Source: Pisolithus tinctorius (Eukaryota > Basidiomycota > Agaricomycetes > Boletales > Pisolithaceae). Taken from it: a stretch of 64,000 nucleotides of DNA. The translations under genes were made by a program, and so were the position numbers. Where the stretch lies: NCBI GenBank assembly GCA_024663395.1, contig JANFAH010000012.1, positions 1,054,001 to 1,118,000 of the forward strand, written 5' to 3'. Numbering within the stretch: position 1 is the stretch's first letter; the number at the start of each line of letters is the position of its first letter. Of the stretch, positions 32,326 to 42,408 are shown piece after piece. The notes under the pieces were generated by a model. That model worked only from the letters and a program-made list of their open reading frames with translations, was not told the DNA's origin and ran no database searches.

Positions 32326-33601
32326 ATGAAACCGGAGGACACTGGGGTGGGATGCACTAAAAATCGCTTTAACAGATCGCTACTACACACCAAAAATAGA
32401 TCTCGCAATAATGAAGGCCATACACAACTGCACAAAATGCAAAAACTTCAGCACGCCCAAACTAAACTCACTGTCAGAGCCCATAACAAGAAGACACCCA
32501 TTCGAGCTACTAGTCAGAGACTACCTATCAATGCCAACGGGCAAGGGCGGGTACCACATGCTAGGCCTTTTCTTAGACACGTTTTCACAGCACCTTTGGG
32601 TCACTAAATTCAAAACAGCAGGTATGGCCAAAACGACAGTAGACAGCCTGGCAAACATCTTCAACAGCTTCACCTCCACAGAAATGTTCATGACAGATGG
32701 AGGTTGCCACTTCAATAATGAATTGGTCAAGGAGTACTGTGCTAAGTGGTCATGCACGCACCAGGTAGTAGCCACATACCCACCATGGGTCAACGGACTA
32801 GTCGAAGGAACTAACAAGTTACTATTACATGTTCTCAAACGCTTGTGCACACCAAACATGGGAGAGGACGATGTGGAGAATGATGGTTGGGAGAAACTGC
32901 TGAGAATGTGGCCAGACCACCTGGACGGCACAGTCTGGGCCATGAACAATCGCCTACTTCCATCTCTCAAGTTCACACCGAAAGAATTGCTCCTAGGTTT
33001 GGTCATCAACACAAAGTGCACAGAGCTAATGTCCAGTACCATAGAACTGTCGGCACTCAATGCAGCAGTACACATGGCATATGCTGCACAGCAACGACTA
33101 GATGGCTACGACGAAGCAGTGCGACATGCAATCAAACGAAAAACAGCATTTGATCGTCGTGTGCTGAAATGACAGCCAGCAGAAATAGTATTCGACGTAG
33201 GAGACCTCATACAAATATACCGAAATGACCTGGACTATACCTTCAGAACAGAGCAGAAACTACTACCTGAGTGGTCCACTCCACACAGAATCATCACTTG
33301 TCTGAGAAACTCCTACAGGTTGGAAACCCTAGCAGGCACACCACTCGAAGGTGAATTTAGCATGAGATGCCTATGTGCATTCGAACCAAGAGAGGGCACA
33401 CATCTACACAGTGACCAACAACGCTACATACAACAACTACAACAGAGTGGAAGGGGAGCAGGAAACAACACGGTCGCAAGAGCCGAGAGAGAAGAAATCA
33501 CGGAAGAGGAAGAGAACAGTGGAGACGATGAGCAGGATGGTGTGAGCAAGGATGGCGAGGATCCCCCAGAGGAGGGGAGTACTTCGGTGGAGAGGGCATA
33601 G
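32326..33601 (+). pseudogene. Integrase of gypsy F
   Basis: Zinc-binding remnant (HNCTKCKNF), then the core: LLVRDYLSMPTGKGGYHMLG (first Asp), EMFMTDGGCHFNNELV (second Asp), WVNGLVEGTNKLLLHVLKRL (Glu). So the D,D,E triad is visible. A TGA at 33170 precedes the C-terminal VFDVGDLIQIYRNDLDYTF module, ending in a long acidic tail at 33601. No chromodomain is seen. Confidence 0.82.
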
Positions 33602-33667
33602 ACAAAGCATCTCGGAGAAGAGGGTGAGCAGGTATAGCTGTGCACGCAGATGATGAAGACATCATCA

Positions 33668-33684
33668 TTTTTTGAAGGGGGCAC
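33668..33684 (+). other. Polypurine-like tract of gypsy F
   Basis: TTTTTTTGAAGGGGGCA lies just before the 3' LTR at 33686. Confidence 0.5.
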
Positions 33685-33685
33685 A

Positions 33686-33841
33686 TGGAGTAGGGAGGCC
33701 CAGGGACAGGAGGCGAGGATACAGCCACAGTGTGCTTAGTCAGATGAACACACATATGGACATGCGGAGACACATGTACAGCTAGCATATGACACACTAT
33801 GAGCTCAGTTCATACCACCAAAGTCAAGTCCAACCACTCCA
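33686..33841 (+). repeat. 3' LTR of gypsy F
   Basis: 156 bp, TGGAGT...ACTCCA, with about twelve differences from the 5' copy. Confidence 0.85.
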
Positions 33842-34842
33842 CTGTAAGGGAGGTGCATCCTTGCACATGGTGTGGTAGGGTGCACAGGCCACACATGTCT
33901 TCCATTTGTTTGCAGTCCTTTGCCAGATGGCCTGTTCGTTGACATTTAAGACACTGTATTGGCTCCCTTTTGTCCTTGTATGGGCAGAGCCTGTCTAGAC
34001 CCCAGTAAAAGCCATCCCTCAGGAGGTGGTTGGCTGTATCAGGCAAGGTGATGAAGGTGAGGGCATGGGCTACTTTCTGGGTGGGCGAGTGTTTTGTGGG
34101 GTCCTTAATCCATTTGATGCACAATATCAACCCAGTCTGGATGTTGTTCTTGTTCTCCATCCTGTGTAGAGTGTCAGGGCTGTCTAAGTCAGTGGTGATG
34201 GGAAGGAATGGGATGACTATACTATACTGTCTGTCCTTGATCATTGCTGTTCCTCCTAATTTCTCCAGGAAAGCATTTCTGTTTGGTGTGTCTCTGATCC
34301 ATGTTGCAGACTCCTGACTGTTGAGTTCGAGCAAGATACAGTTTTTGCGAAGGCAGGCAATGGACTTAAGTTGGGGGCCTGGACCATTGATGCAGTCTAC
34401 CATATCAATCACCTGTTTAATGAGGTCGATGGATGATTCTCTGCTGGTCATTTCATTGAGGAGCAGGTGATTGCTGTTGAGTTCTAGTAGTAGTTGCCTT
34501 TCTTTGATGGCTGCATGAGCCCTAGCAAGTTCTGGGGTGGGACAAGTTCCAAGTGGGATCTGGTTTGGGTTGGCTGATGCTGTTGCAAGGGCATCTCTGT
34601 AGGATATGGGGAAGGGAGCCAGGGGAGCATTGGTTTTGAGGAGGGTTTTGACTTCTTCAAGCACTGATTTAACCAATCCTACATTGTTGGCAAGACTTTG
34701 TACTTTATCTTCCAGATGGTTATTGTTTGGATGGGCAGTGGCAGTGGGTGATGGATCAATAGTTTCACTGAGCTTAGCATTGATCAACTGGACATTTTCA
34801 CTTGCTTTCTCATTGATCTTCTCTAGGTTGTCAGCAGTTGCT
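33842..34842 (-). pseudogene. LINE C ORF1, middle piece with CCHC knuckle
   Basis: Minus-strand frame between gypsy F and Harbinger H. It contains NHLEDKVQSLANNVGLVKSV (coiled coil), PISYRDALATASANPNQIPL, LKSIACLRKNCILLELNSQE, DGFYWGLDRLCPYKDKREPI and the zinc knuckle CLKCQRTGHLAKDC then CGLCTLPHH. LINE ORF1 proteins bind element RNA. This piece is open for 300 residues; its ends are cut by the two insertions. Confidence 0.85.
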
Positions 34843-34844
34843 AA

Positions 34845-34962
34845 GAGCTAGTTCGGTAACGAAGTCCCACAAAGAATCCAGGTGAAAAAACCCAAAAAAA
34901 AGTCCCAGGCCTTCATGACATAAGCATACAGAGTTCAAGCGGAGCCCCAATTTAGGAGGAGA
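34845..34962 (+). repeat. Left TIR of Harbinger H
   Basis: 118 bp, inverted copy at 38332-38449. Confidence 0.92.
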
Positions 34963-35062
34963 GCATCTGGTGTATGGCCGAGATGCCGTGCTAGAGGCGG
35001 GGTTATGCATCAAAGCTCCACTTGTACAGCATCTGCTCTTGCTTCTCCCTCCGTTCGTTGCC

Positions 35063-36696
35063 ATGCCCCCTCGTAAAGCAGCGAAATCGTCCGACCACAA
35101 GGGCAAATCTCGTAGTTCGCGGTCCCCGGATGGCCACTCGACGCAAGTGTCGTGGTCAGATAAGGATACGTTTGCTCTTCTTGACTTCATCGATTCCCAC
35201 AAGGCAACCGCTGGTGACGGTTTAAATTTCAAGGCGCCATTTTGGAATGCCTGTGCAGCTTCTCCGATGCTTGCAAACCCTGAGAAAGGGGGGCCCAAAA
35301 CCCCTAAATCATGCAAAGAGAAATGGAAAAGGGTGCGTGAGTCAGTCAAACGACAGAATAACTAGCTGATATCACACAGCTACGAAGCACATACACGGTC
35401 GTTGATCATCTCAGCCGTTCATCTGGATTTGCGTATTCCCTGAAGTCAGGGGCTGATATCGGTGTTGCAAACGAGAATTCATGGGATGGTTACGTGAAGG
35501 TATGATTCAATCCGATCGGATTGAATGTCCTGTGCTAATGACGACGTCGGCAGGTCCACAAGGACGCAGCCCCTTATAAAAACAAGGGATGGCTATTTTA
35601 TGACAGGATGAGTGCGCTCATACCTTCCAAGTGCAAGGGCTTGAATCGCTTTTCGGCATTGAGTATCAACGATTCTTCTGGAGGCCCGTCCTGCACCATG
35701 TTGAGTTCTTCCAACAGCGAGAGCACGGGGAACAACACGCCGTCCCCAGGGTCACATTCCATTGACCTCACGATACCAGCGCCCGTCGGAGGAAGTGCAC
35801 CTAGCGCACCAGCAATCAGTCACGACGTGGATATGTCGTCCATTGTCTTATCAGCATCGCCGTCTACCAACCAAACGATTTTCTACCCGTTCGCGACTGG
35901 AAGCGCTGGCTTCAGTATGCCAACGACTTCCTATGCTCCACCGCCGTGGCCATCTGCCAATCAACCCTCGTTCCACTCATTTGCAGCTGGAAATCCCATC
36001 CCCCCTACGCTAACAACTTCCCATCACCCGGCGCCATCTACCGTCGCTTCAGTTCATAGCGGATCTACTTTTAACTGGCGCTCAGACCAGTCTGCTGCCC
36101 CCCCCGGCACACCATCAAACTTCACTCCTCCAACTGCCCCGTCGTCGTTCAATGGCTCGTCTGTCAGCTCCGTCAAGCCATCCTCGAGTATTTCGGCTCG
36201 TATGGAGCGCTCCAGAAAGCGGAAGGCAGACGACGACGACGATCAATCTGTCGTATCGGGTGCTCTTTCAAGCACTGCGGGTTCAACCGCCTCATCGGCA
36301 CGAAAGCGACGCACAGGGAACATGATACTTGAACGAGTGGAAGAGGAAGTTGGAGGTATCCATGGTACAGTCCGCTCGCATATGACCGCCGTCACTCACG
36401 CAATCACATCCCTTGCGGAGTCACCTGCGCCCGTTCAACCTGCGGCCGATCCCAAGCCCGATTTCCGCCAAGACCCGGTCCATCCGTTGGTGACCGAGGC
36501 GACACAGAAGCTGTTGCTGTTGGACATGGATAAGTTCTCGCCAGCTGACATTGTCAGGATTGCAAATCACTTCGAGGGAAATGTTGCCCATGCCAGTCTG
36601 TACTTATCATTCGCTAGCGATCCTGACCGTATGGCTACAGTTCGGCATGCGTGGCTTGAGGCGAAGCTCAATGAGATTGGGAGACGTTTGCAATAG
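35063..36696 (+). CDS. Harbinger Myb/SANT-like partner protein
   Basis: Three exons (35063-35332, 35380-35499, 35554-36696) give 510 residues. Intron 1 is 47 nt (GTGCGT...CACAG), intron 2 is 54 nt (GTATGA, GCTAATGA, GGCAG); both splice in phase 0. The N-terminal 170 residues form a Myb/SANT-like domain: QVSWSDKDTFALLDFIDSHK, FKAPFWNACA, KTPKSCKEKWKRLRSTYTVV, RSSGFAYSLKSGADIGV, NKGWLFYDRM. A Ser/Pro/Ala-rich low-complexity middle, a nuclear-localisation-like KRKADDDDD, RKRR, and a helical C-terminus with ILERVEEEVGGIHG follow. In PIF-Harbinger systems this partner binds TIR DNA and carries transposase to the nucleus. It is convergent with the transposase gene, ends 160 bp apart. Confidence 0.9.
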
Positions 36697-36855
36697 TTGT
36701 TGTACTTGCAGCTTGTAGTGTTCATTTTTACCTTTACGTTTGTTGCAATATCATCGCGTTTCGGTTCTCAAAGTCTACCGCTGGAGACTCGAAAAGAAAT
36801 GCATTTTGGATCATACGGGTAGCGTAACGTAGAGGGAAATGATGGTATATAAATG

Positions 36856-38326
36856 CTAATCCGTGATGAACTCTCCCCTTCGTACTCGTTCGGCAATGTA
36901 ACTACTCCAAATGCTTTGCGCGATTGCACCCCGCCTCTCCGACATCCAAAGGCGTTCTGCGGCAGTTGGAACGCCATCGGCGATCACGCCGATCACCTCT
37001 TCCGACTCGTCCGGCGGCGGAGGCGGTACGAAGCCTTCGATGTCGTCTAATTCCAACGGATCGTACACGCGGATGATGTTGTGAATGCAACACAAAGCGG
37101 GAGGGATACGGGCCTGGACGTCCATGCCATACTCTGGAGGCACGACGAGAATGCGGAAGCGCCGTTTGATGACTCCGATTATCCGTTCGATCACGTTTCG
37201 AAGCTGCGCGTGGCGAAGGTTGTAGCATTCCTCGGCGTTTACTGGTCTGTAAATTCCAATGAATTATAAGTAAATAAAAACACCGATAGCGATACTTACC
37301 GTATGTGCGCACGGCCCCATTCTGCAAGATGGTATCGTTGCCCTCGGAATGGAGTTAGGAGTTGGGGGCAATTGGGGAACCCTGCATCAGCAAGGTAGTA
37401 CTTGCCGTCCGGAATAGCGAGATCGCTCAGCCGCGCATCGTGATAGACCGACGAGTCGGCCGCAGATCCCTCCCACCCGCTAAGGACATATGTGAAGCGC
37501 ATATCAAAATCGCAGCAGAGCAGGCAATTCTGGGAGGTGAAACCTTTGCGATTTCGCATCGCATCCCTTTCCTCCGAACTGGGAGCGCACGCAATGTGCG
37601 TCCCGTCGATTGCACCGATAGCGTCGGCGAAAAATGGGAAAAATTTGGGGTTATCGCGAATAGTTGGGTGGACGGGGGCATCACTGCGTGGCAGTCGTAC
37701 GTACTTGCTGTATATATCACGAGACGAGAATGCGAACAGAATTTTTTTGAAGTACCTGGAACGACGATTAGTCCACCGAAAATGGCACGGTCGAAGACTT
37801 ACTTGGAGATCGTGCCGTTCGACCTTTGAAAACGTTCACCTACATGTCTGATGGACAAACCGGTGACAGAGGTATATAGAAAGATCGCGAGTTGCTCTTC
37901 GAGCGTGACGTGTTTGGAAGGACCGATTCCATGTTGTTGGAGCTCCCGCAATAAGATGTCGAATACGTGCTTGTGAACCGCGAGCTCTGTACGAATTCGC
38001 TCGGGATGGCCGTTCAACAATTCGGCTACCCACCCACTCCCAGTCAGGATCGACGTGTGGTATGGGATCGGGTCAGCACGCCGCGTCGCTTCCGCGACGG
38101 CCTGTAGAGTATCTGCCAACACGAGTAACAGGGATAAGAGTTGGAGGTGATGGTGGATGAGGATAAGAATGAGAAGTTTGCGGCGTCGATAGTGGTCGTC
38201 GTTGATGTTGATGCGCCTTTCATCGTTCTCGTCGTCTGCGGCATCAGGAGGGTCCCCACCGATCAGGTTCCCAGATACACCCGACTCGTCAGCCATGCTA
38301 GTTGTGGTTGCGGTTATCGATATCAC
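36856..38326 (-). CDS. PIF-Harbinger DDE transposase (HARBI1-like)
   Basis: Three exons on the minus strand (38326-37803, 37755-37300, 37246-36856) give 456 residues. Introns of 47 nt (GTAAGT, ACTAAT, CCAG) and 53 nt (GTAAGT...TTTACAG) keep the frame. After an N-terminal helix-turn-helix-like region (TLEEQLAIFLYTSVTGLSIR, HVGERFQRSNGTISK) comes the DDE_Tnp_4 nuclease: FADAIGAIDGTHIAC (Asp about 225), GKYYLADAGFPNCP (Asp about 298) and RNVIERIIGVIKRRF (Glu about 347), with the supporting NCLLCCDFDMRFTYVLSGWE. All three catalytic residues are present. A second ATG at 38296 is also possible. It cuts and reinserts the element at TWA sites. Confidence 0.92.
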
Positions 38327-38331
38327 CTATG

Positions 38332-38449
38332 TCTCCTCCTAAATTGGAGCTCCGCTTGAACTCTGTATGCTTATGTCATGAAGGCCTGGGACTTTTTTTT
38401 GGGTTTTTTCACTTGGATTCTTTGTGGGACTTCGTTACCGAACTAGCTC
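38332..38449 (-). repeat. Right TIR of Harbinger H
   Basis: 118 bp, inverted copy of 34845-34962. Confidence 0.92.
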
Positions 38450-38452
38450 TAA

Positions 38453-38880
38453 GATCTTGCCTACATGGGGGGAGATCACAATCAGTACTGAACTTTCAAG
38501 CTTGTCTGTGACTGCCCTGGTGATGGAATCGACCAAAGCCAGTACCATCAGCTCCCTGACAAGGAAAGCCATGGCACAAATGATTGAGCATAATGTGTTG
38601 TTGACTCCCTTGGCTTGCAAAATGTAGAAGAGTGCTTGGGAGATGTGTTCTGGCGAGGCTGGCTCACCATGGATCATGTATGCTTGGTCCAGGAGAGTTC
38701 TTGCTGATTCTACATCTTTGATTTCCACATCTGGGTCATTGATAATGTCGTTGAGTGGTATGCTGCTTCTTTGGGTTGTTTTTCTGGGTGGGGCCACACC
38801 AGATGTACAGGGTCCCAGTGGGGGGCCTGACATGGCATGGGAACCTGACCTCAAGGATGTTCATCCTGTCATGGTCATGG
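38453..38880 (-). pseudogene. LINE C ORF1, N-terminal piece
   Basis: Minus-strand frame with NILEVRS, SIPLNDIINDPDVEIKDVES, HGEPASPEHISQALFYILQA, matching ORF1 starts of LINEs D and E. It is cut by Harbinger H at 38450 and continues at 34842. The stretch 38881-39096 is the 5' leader, ending upstream at AGGATTGACCAG. Confidence 0.8.
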
Positions 38881-39105
38881 ATCATCAAGTGTAGGGTGAT
38901 TCTACTGATTATGGGAGTTGGGGAGATGGGAGATGGGTTTTTGGGGTTGTAATCCTAAAGAATGCTACTGTATGTCGCTAGTGCCTGCAATGGGCCTCTG
39001 CTGGGGCTGGCATGACAAGGGCAAAAGAATTTTTTTCGGGGTCCTAGTTGGGGTGCCATGCAGAGCAGAGTCAAGGAGCATTTTCTGGTCAATCCTTTAT
39101 ACATG

Positions 39106-39461
39106 TTGAACAGTGTGTATGTCCCTTTTGTCATTCTCATCCTTGTGACCACCACATCCACTGATGGGAAGTCAACCTGCTCCCAAGTGTTAGTGCTAAT
39201 CTTTGAGTTTACCAGGGTTACCACTCAAGGCTTTATGCCCTGTGCCAGTTTCTTCATTGGGTATACTACCCTCCAGCAGGAGTTTGCTCTGGTGTTGCCA
39301 AGTTGGTCAATTGGTGGTTCTTGTAGTGCAATTATGTCCCATTCTTCTGCTAGTTGGCTGTTGATTAGTGAGTGTAGGGCTATGTGTGACATATTAAGGT
39401 TTTGTTGCCAAATGCATAGTTTAGTTATTGTGTTGTCTTGTGTGTGGTTTTCAGACATCAT
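39106..39461 (-). pseudogene. LINE D ORF2, endonuclease N-terminus
   Basis: Frame from MMSE at 39461 through LCIWQQNLNMSHIALHSLIN, WDIIALQEPPIDQLGNT (EEP-family E-P motif) and VTRMRMTKGTYTLFN. It ends at the TTATACATG target duplication of LINE C and resumes at 19852. Only one unit change, a frameshift near 39233, is seen in this piece. Confidence 0.82.
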
Positions 39462-39585
39462 TGGGGGTAGGGTTGGGGAGTGATTCTGCTAGTGAGGGTA
39501 CTGTCAGGGTAGGCTGGGAGCTGGGGCAGCGGGGTAGGGGATGGAGTAAGGCTTGTGCATGAGGGGGTGGGCCCCCTCTGCCCCC

Positions 39586-41289
39586 TCATATCATGTTGTG
39601 CTGACTGTGCTTGGGGGCATGAGTATGGACATTCATGGCCTTGCCTTGGGTCAGCTGCCTCAGCTGTCCCTGGGCAGTGAGTTGGTTCAGTGGTGGTCTG
39701 GTCCATTTGATGCAGTCTAGGGAGCATGGAGGTAGCTCTACTTGTGTCCATTCATCCATTGTTGGGAAATATGGCATTCTGTTCTCTGGGGTGTGATCAT
39801 ATAGCATGTTGCAGCATCTGATGAAGTCTGGGCATTGTCTGTCATTGCTGGGGTGGGTGTCATTCTGGCAGTTAATGCAGAAGGCTGTGAGGGAGTTGCA
39901 TCCTTGTGTGCAATCTGGTTGGGTGCATAGGCCACAGGTGTCTTCAGTTTGTTTGCAGTCCTTTGCCAGGTGGCCTATCCATTGACATTTGAGGCACCAG
40001 ACTGGTTCCCTTTTGTCTTTGTATGGGCAGAGTCTATCCAGCCCCCAATAGAGGCCATCCCTTAGGAGGCAATTGGCTGTTTCAGGTGTGGTGATGAAGG
40101 CAAGGGCATGAGCTACTTTCTGAGTGGGTGAGCATTTAGCAGGGTCCTTGATCCATTTAATGCATGATATTGAGCCAGTTGGGATGTTGTTCTCATTTTC
40201 CATTTCATGTAGGGTACTGGGGTTGTCTAGCTCAGTGGTGACAGGGAGGAAAGGGATGACTATACCATATTGCCTGTCCTTGATCATGGCCATTCCTCCT
40301 AGTTTCTCCAGGAAGGTGGTTCTGCTTGGCATATCTCTGATCCATGCTGTGGACTCCTGGCTGTTGAGCTCTAGTAGGATGCAATTGTTGCATAGATGGG
40401 TGATAGATTTTAGTTGGAGGCCTGGGCCATCCACACAGTCAACCGTATTAATAGCTTGTTTGATGAGGTCAACAGATGCTTCTCTTCTAGTTGTGTCATT
40501 GAGGAGTGGGTGATCACTGTTAAGTTCTATTAGTATTGGCCTTTCCTTTATGGCTGCATGGGCCCTGGCATGCTCTGAGGTGGGTCAAGTTCCTAATGGA
40601 ATTTGGTTCAGATTAGCTGTTGCCAATGCAAGGGTGTCCCTGTAGGATGTGGGGAAGGGAGCTGGGGGGGGCATTGGACCTGAGGAGGTTTTTTACTTCT
40701 TCTAGTGCTGATTTGACTGTTCCTATGTCGTCAGCGAGGCTTTGTACCTGCCTTCCAGATGGTCAATGCTTGAATGGGAAGGGGCATTGGATGGCTGATC
40801 AAAGGATTTGGTGATCCTAGCATTGAGCAGTTGGGCATTTTCATTGGCTTTCTCATTGATCTTCTCTAGGTTGTTGGCAGCTGCTAGTACCCTTCCTACA
40901 TGGGGGGAGATTGTGATCAGTACCATGCTATTGAGTTTATCTGTGACTGCCCTGGTGATGGAGTTGGCCAAGGCCAGTACTGTAAGTTCTCTGACAAGGA
41001 ATGCTGTGGCACATATGATTGATCATAGTGTGTTGTTGATGCCTTTGGCTTGCAATATGTAGAAGAGTGCCTGTGAGATATGCTCTGGTGTTGCTGGTTC
41101 TCCATGGATCATGTATGCTTGGTCTAGGAGGGTTCTTGCTGTTTCCATGTCTTTGATTTCCACATCTGGGTCATTGACAATATCATCAAGTGGTATACCA
41201 CTGCTTCTTGTGATTTTGCCAGGTGGGGCCACACCTGATGTATGGGGTCCCTGCAGGGAACCTGACATGGCATGGGAGCCTGACCTCAA
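39586..41289 (-). pseudogene. LINE D ORF1 (broken)
   Basis: Minus-strand pieces (41289-41023, 40971-40723, 40434-39586) give the full ORF1 series: GIPLDDIVNDPDVEIKDMET, HGEPATPEHISQALFYILQA, SITRAVTDKLNSMVLITISP, INEKANENAQLLNARITKSF, FYILQAKGINNTL, DGLYWGLDRLCPYKDKREPV, then CLKCQWIGHLAKDC, CGLCTQPDC and CINCQNDTHPSNDRQCPD. Stops at about 41023 and a low-quality stretch at 40440-40720 break it. Confidence 0.82.
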
Positions 41290-41529
41290 GGATGTTCATC
41301 CTGTCATGGTCATGGGACATTGAGTGTACAGTGGGCTTACTGACTATGTGGGTGAGGGAGTTGGGTAGGGTGCTCTAGGGCTATAATCCTGAAGAATGCT
41401 ACTATATGTCACTGGTGCCTGCAACAGGCCTCTGCTGCTAGGGCTGGTGTGATGAGGGTGAAAAGTTTTTTCAGGGTCCTAGTCAGGGTGCCATGCAGAG
41501 CAGAGTCAAGGAGCAATCCTTGCTTAACC

Positions 41530-41827
41530 TTTAGTTAGTTACTCTGCATCACTATCCAGTCCCCCACTGGTAGTCCTGGCCTTTGGGTTGCCAGTCTTTG
41601 GTATATATACCCTATGTACTCTGTACTTAGCCTTCAGTCTGAACATCAACTTAGTTCACCCCCTAAGCTCCTAGCTTAAGCCTGAGTTGAATCTTGGCTT
41701 TCACCCCTGAACTCCCTTGGCTCCCTCTGACTTCAACCCAGCTTGTGCATGGGTCTAGTGCATGAGCTAAGACCAAAGGTTGTTGCATCAGCTCTTGGCC
41801 TTTGGCCTTTGACCCCCAAACTTGACA
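41530..41827 (+). repeat. Truncated LTR-like fragment
   Basis: The segment has a TATATATA at about 41601, then CTCTGTACTTAGCCTTCAGTCTGAA, like the R region of gypsy B LTRs (TATATAAG, CTCCTTAGTCTGAAATCAACT). It ends CTTGACA, followed directly by TGGACTTAACACC as a possible primer site. The 5' part is cut by the LINE D start. Internal element sequence is not recognisable downstream. Confidence 0.5.
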
Positions 41828-42284
41828 TGGACTTAACACCCAATAAAATTACAGTGGAATTCCTTCTGACCCACTGGCAATGGCAGACACATGCCAGTGA
41901 GCCCAGACCAGGTTAGTGCCAGACCTTTCCCAACTTGCTGGAAGCCATGCCAGGATTATCCAGGCAAATGCCAGTCCCACAGATGTATATAGTAGTACTA
42001 CACCCCTCAGCCACACTGTGCAGTATGGTGGCATCCAATGATCATGGCTATGCTGTGTGACACAATGACAACTCAGAGGTGGGCTTGACTTTAGCTGGTC
42101 TGTGCAACATGGCCAATTGTCAACCTCATTTGGTCATATGATATGGTACAAAGTAGGTACATTAGTGCCATCACAGCACAATATATGTATTTTTTCTCTC
42201 TCTCACTCCCCACTCTGCATTCAGTACATCACATCTCTTCTTAGACCAACAAGCAGTAATGTGTAGATGAAGAACTGGCCATAA
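41828..42284 (+). other. No gene recognised
   Basis: About 460 bases between the LTR fragment and LINE E hold no frame over 75 residues with a known motif. A CT-rich run (ttttttctctctctctcactcc) lies at about 42189. Confidence 0.5.
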
Positions 42285-42408
42285 GTCTCTGTTTGGAAAA
42301 TGCTCCTTGACTCCACTCCACGTGGCACCCCGACCAGGACCCCGAAAGAAATTTTTCACCAGGACTCGTCGCACCAGATAGGAAAAAGTAGAGCCTGTTG
42401 CAGGAACC

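Larger units (their letters stand above)
27672..33841 (+). mobile_element. Small-LTR Ty3/gypsy element F, full length but decayed
   Basis: Short 156-bp LTRs (27672-27827, 33686-33841), starting TGGAGT and ending ACTCCA, bound a 6,170-bp plus-strand element. CTGT flanks both sides (27668-27671 and 33842-33845). The order is gag, CCHC, protease, RT, RNase H, integrase. The LTRs differ at about a dozen positions, and each ORF has stops or frameshifts, so it is old. It interrupts LINE C ORF1. Confidence 0.9.
34845..38449. mobile_element. PIF-Harbinger element H, apparently intact
   Basis: 3,605 bp, flanked by TAA on both sides (34842-34844, 38450-38452), the standard Harbinger target. TIRs of 118 bp (34845-34962, 38332-38449) start GAGCTAGTTCGGTAACG and differ at about two positions. 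Two convergent genes, a Myb/SANT-like protein (plus) and a DDE transposase (minus), read without disruption once short introns are removed. The insertion lies in LINE C ORF1. Base and codon use are more balanced than in the surrounding LINE. Confidence 0.95.
19862..39096 (-). mobile_element. LINE C, full-length Tad-like non-LTR element with three nested insertions
   Basis: The 9-bp direct repeat TTATACATG at 19853-19861 and 39097-39105 marks the target duplication, inside the LINE D endonuclease. On the minus strand C runs from a 5' leader (about 39096) through ORF1 (CCHC) and ORF2 (EN, RT, RNase H, CCHC) to a 3' UTR and a poly(A) tail (T-run at 19862-19881). Insertions T (21043-23857), F (27672-33841) and H (34845-38449) interrupt it. 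Both ORFs carry stops and frameshifts. EN-RT-RNase H order fits the Tad1 clade. Confidence 0.88.
39106..41521 (-). mobile_element. LINE D, upstream portion (second part at 19175-19852)
   Basis: The same family as C and E. It starts at about 41521 (GATTGCTCCTTGACTC on the minus strand), runs through ORF1 and the ORF2 endonuclease, is interrupted by LINE C, and ends truncated at 19175 without a tail. Confidence 0.85.
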
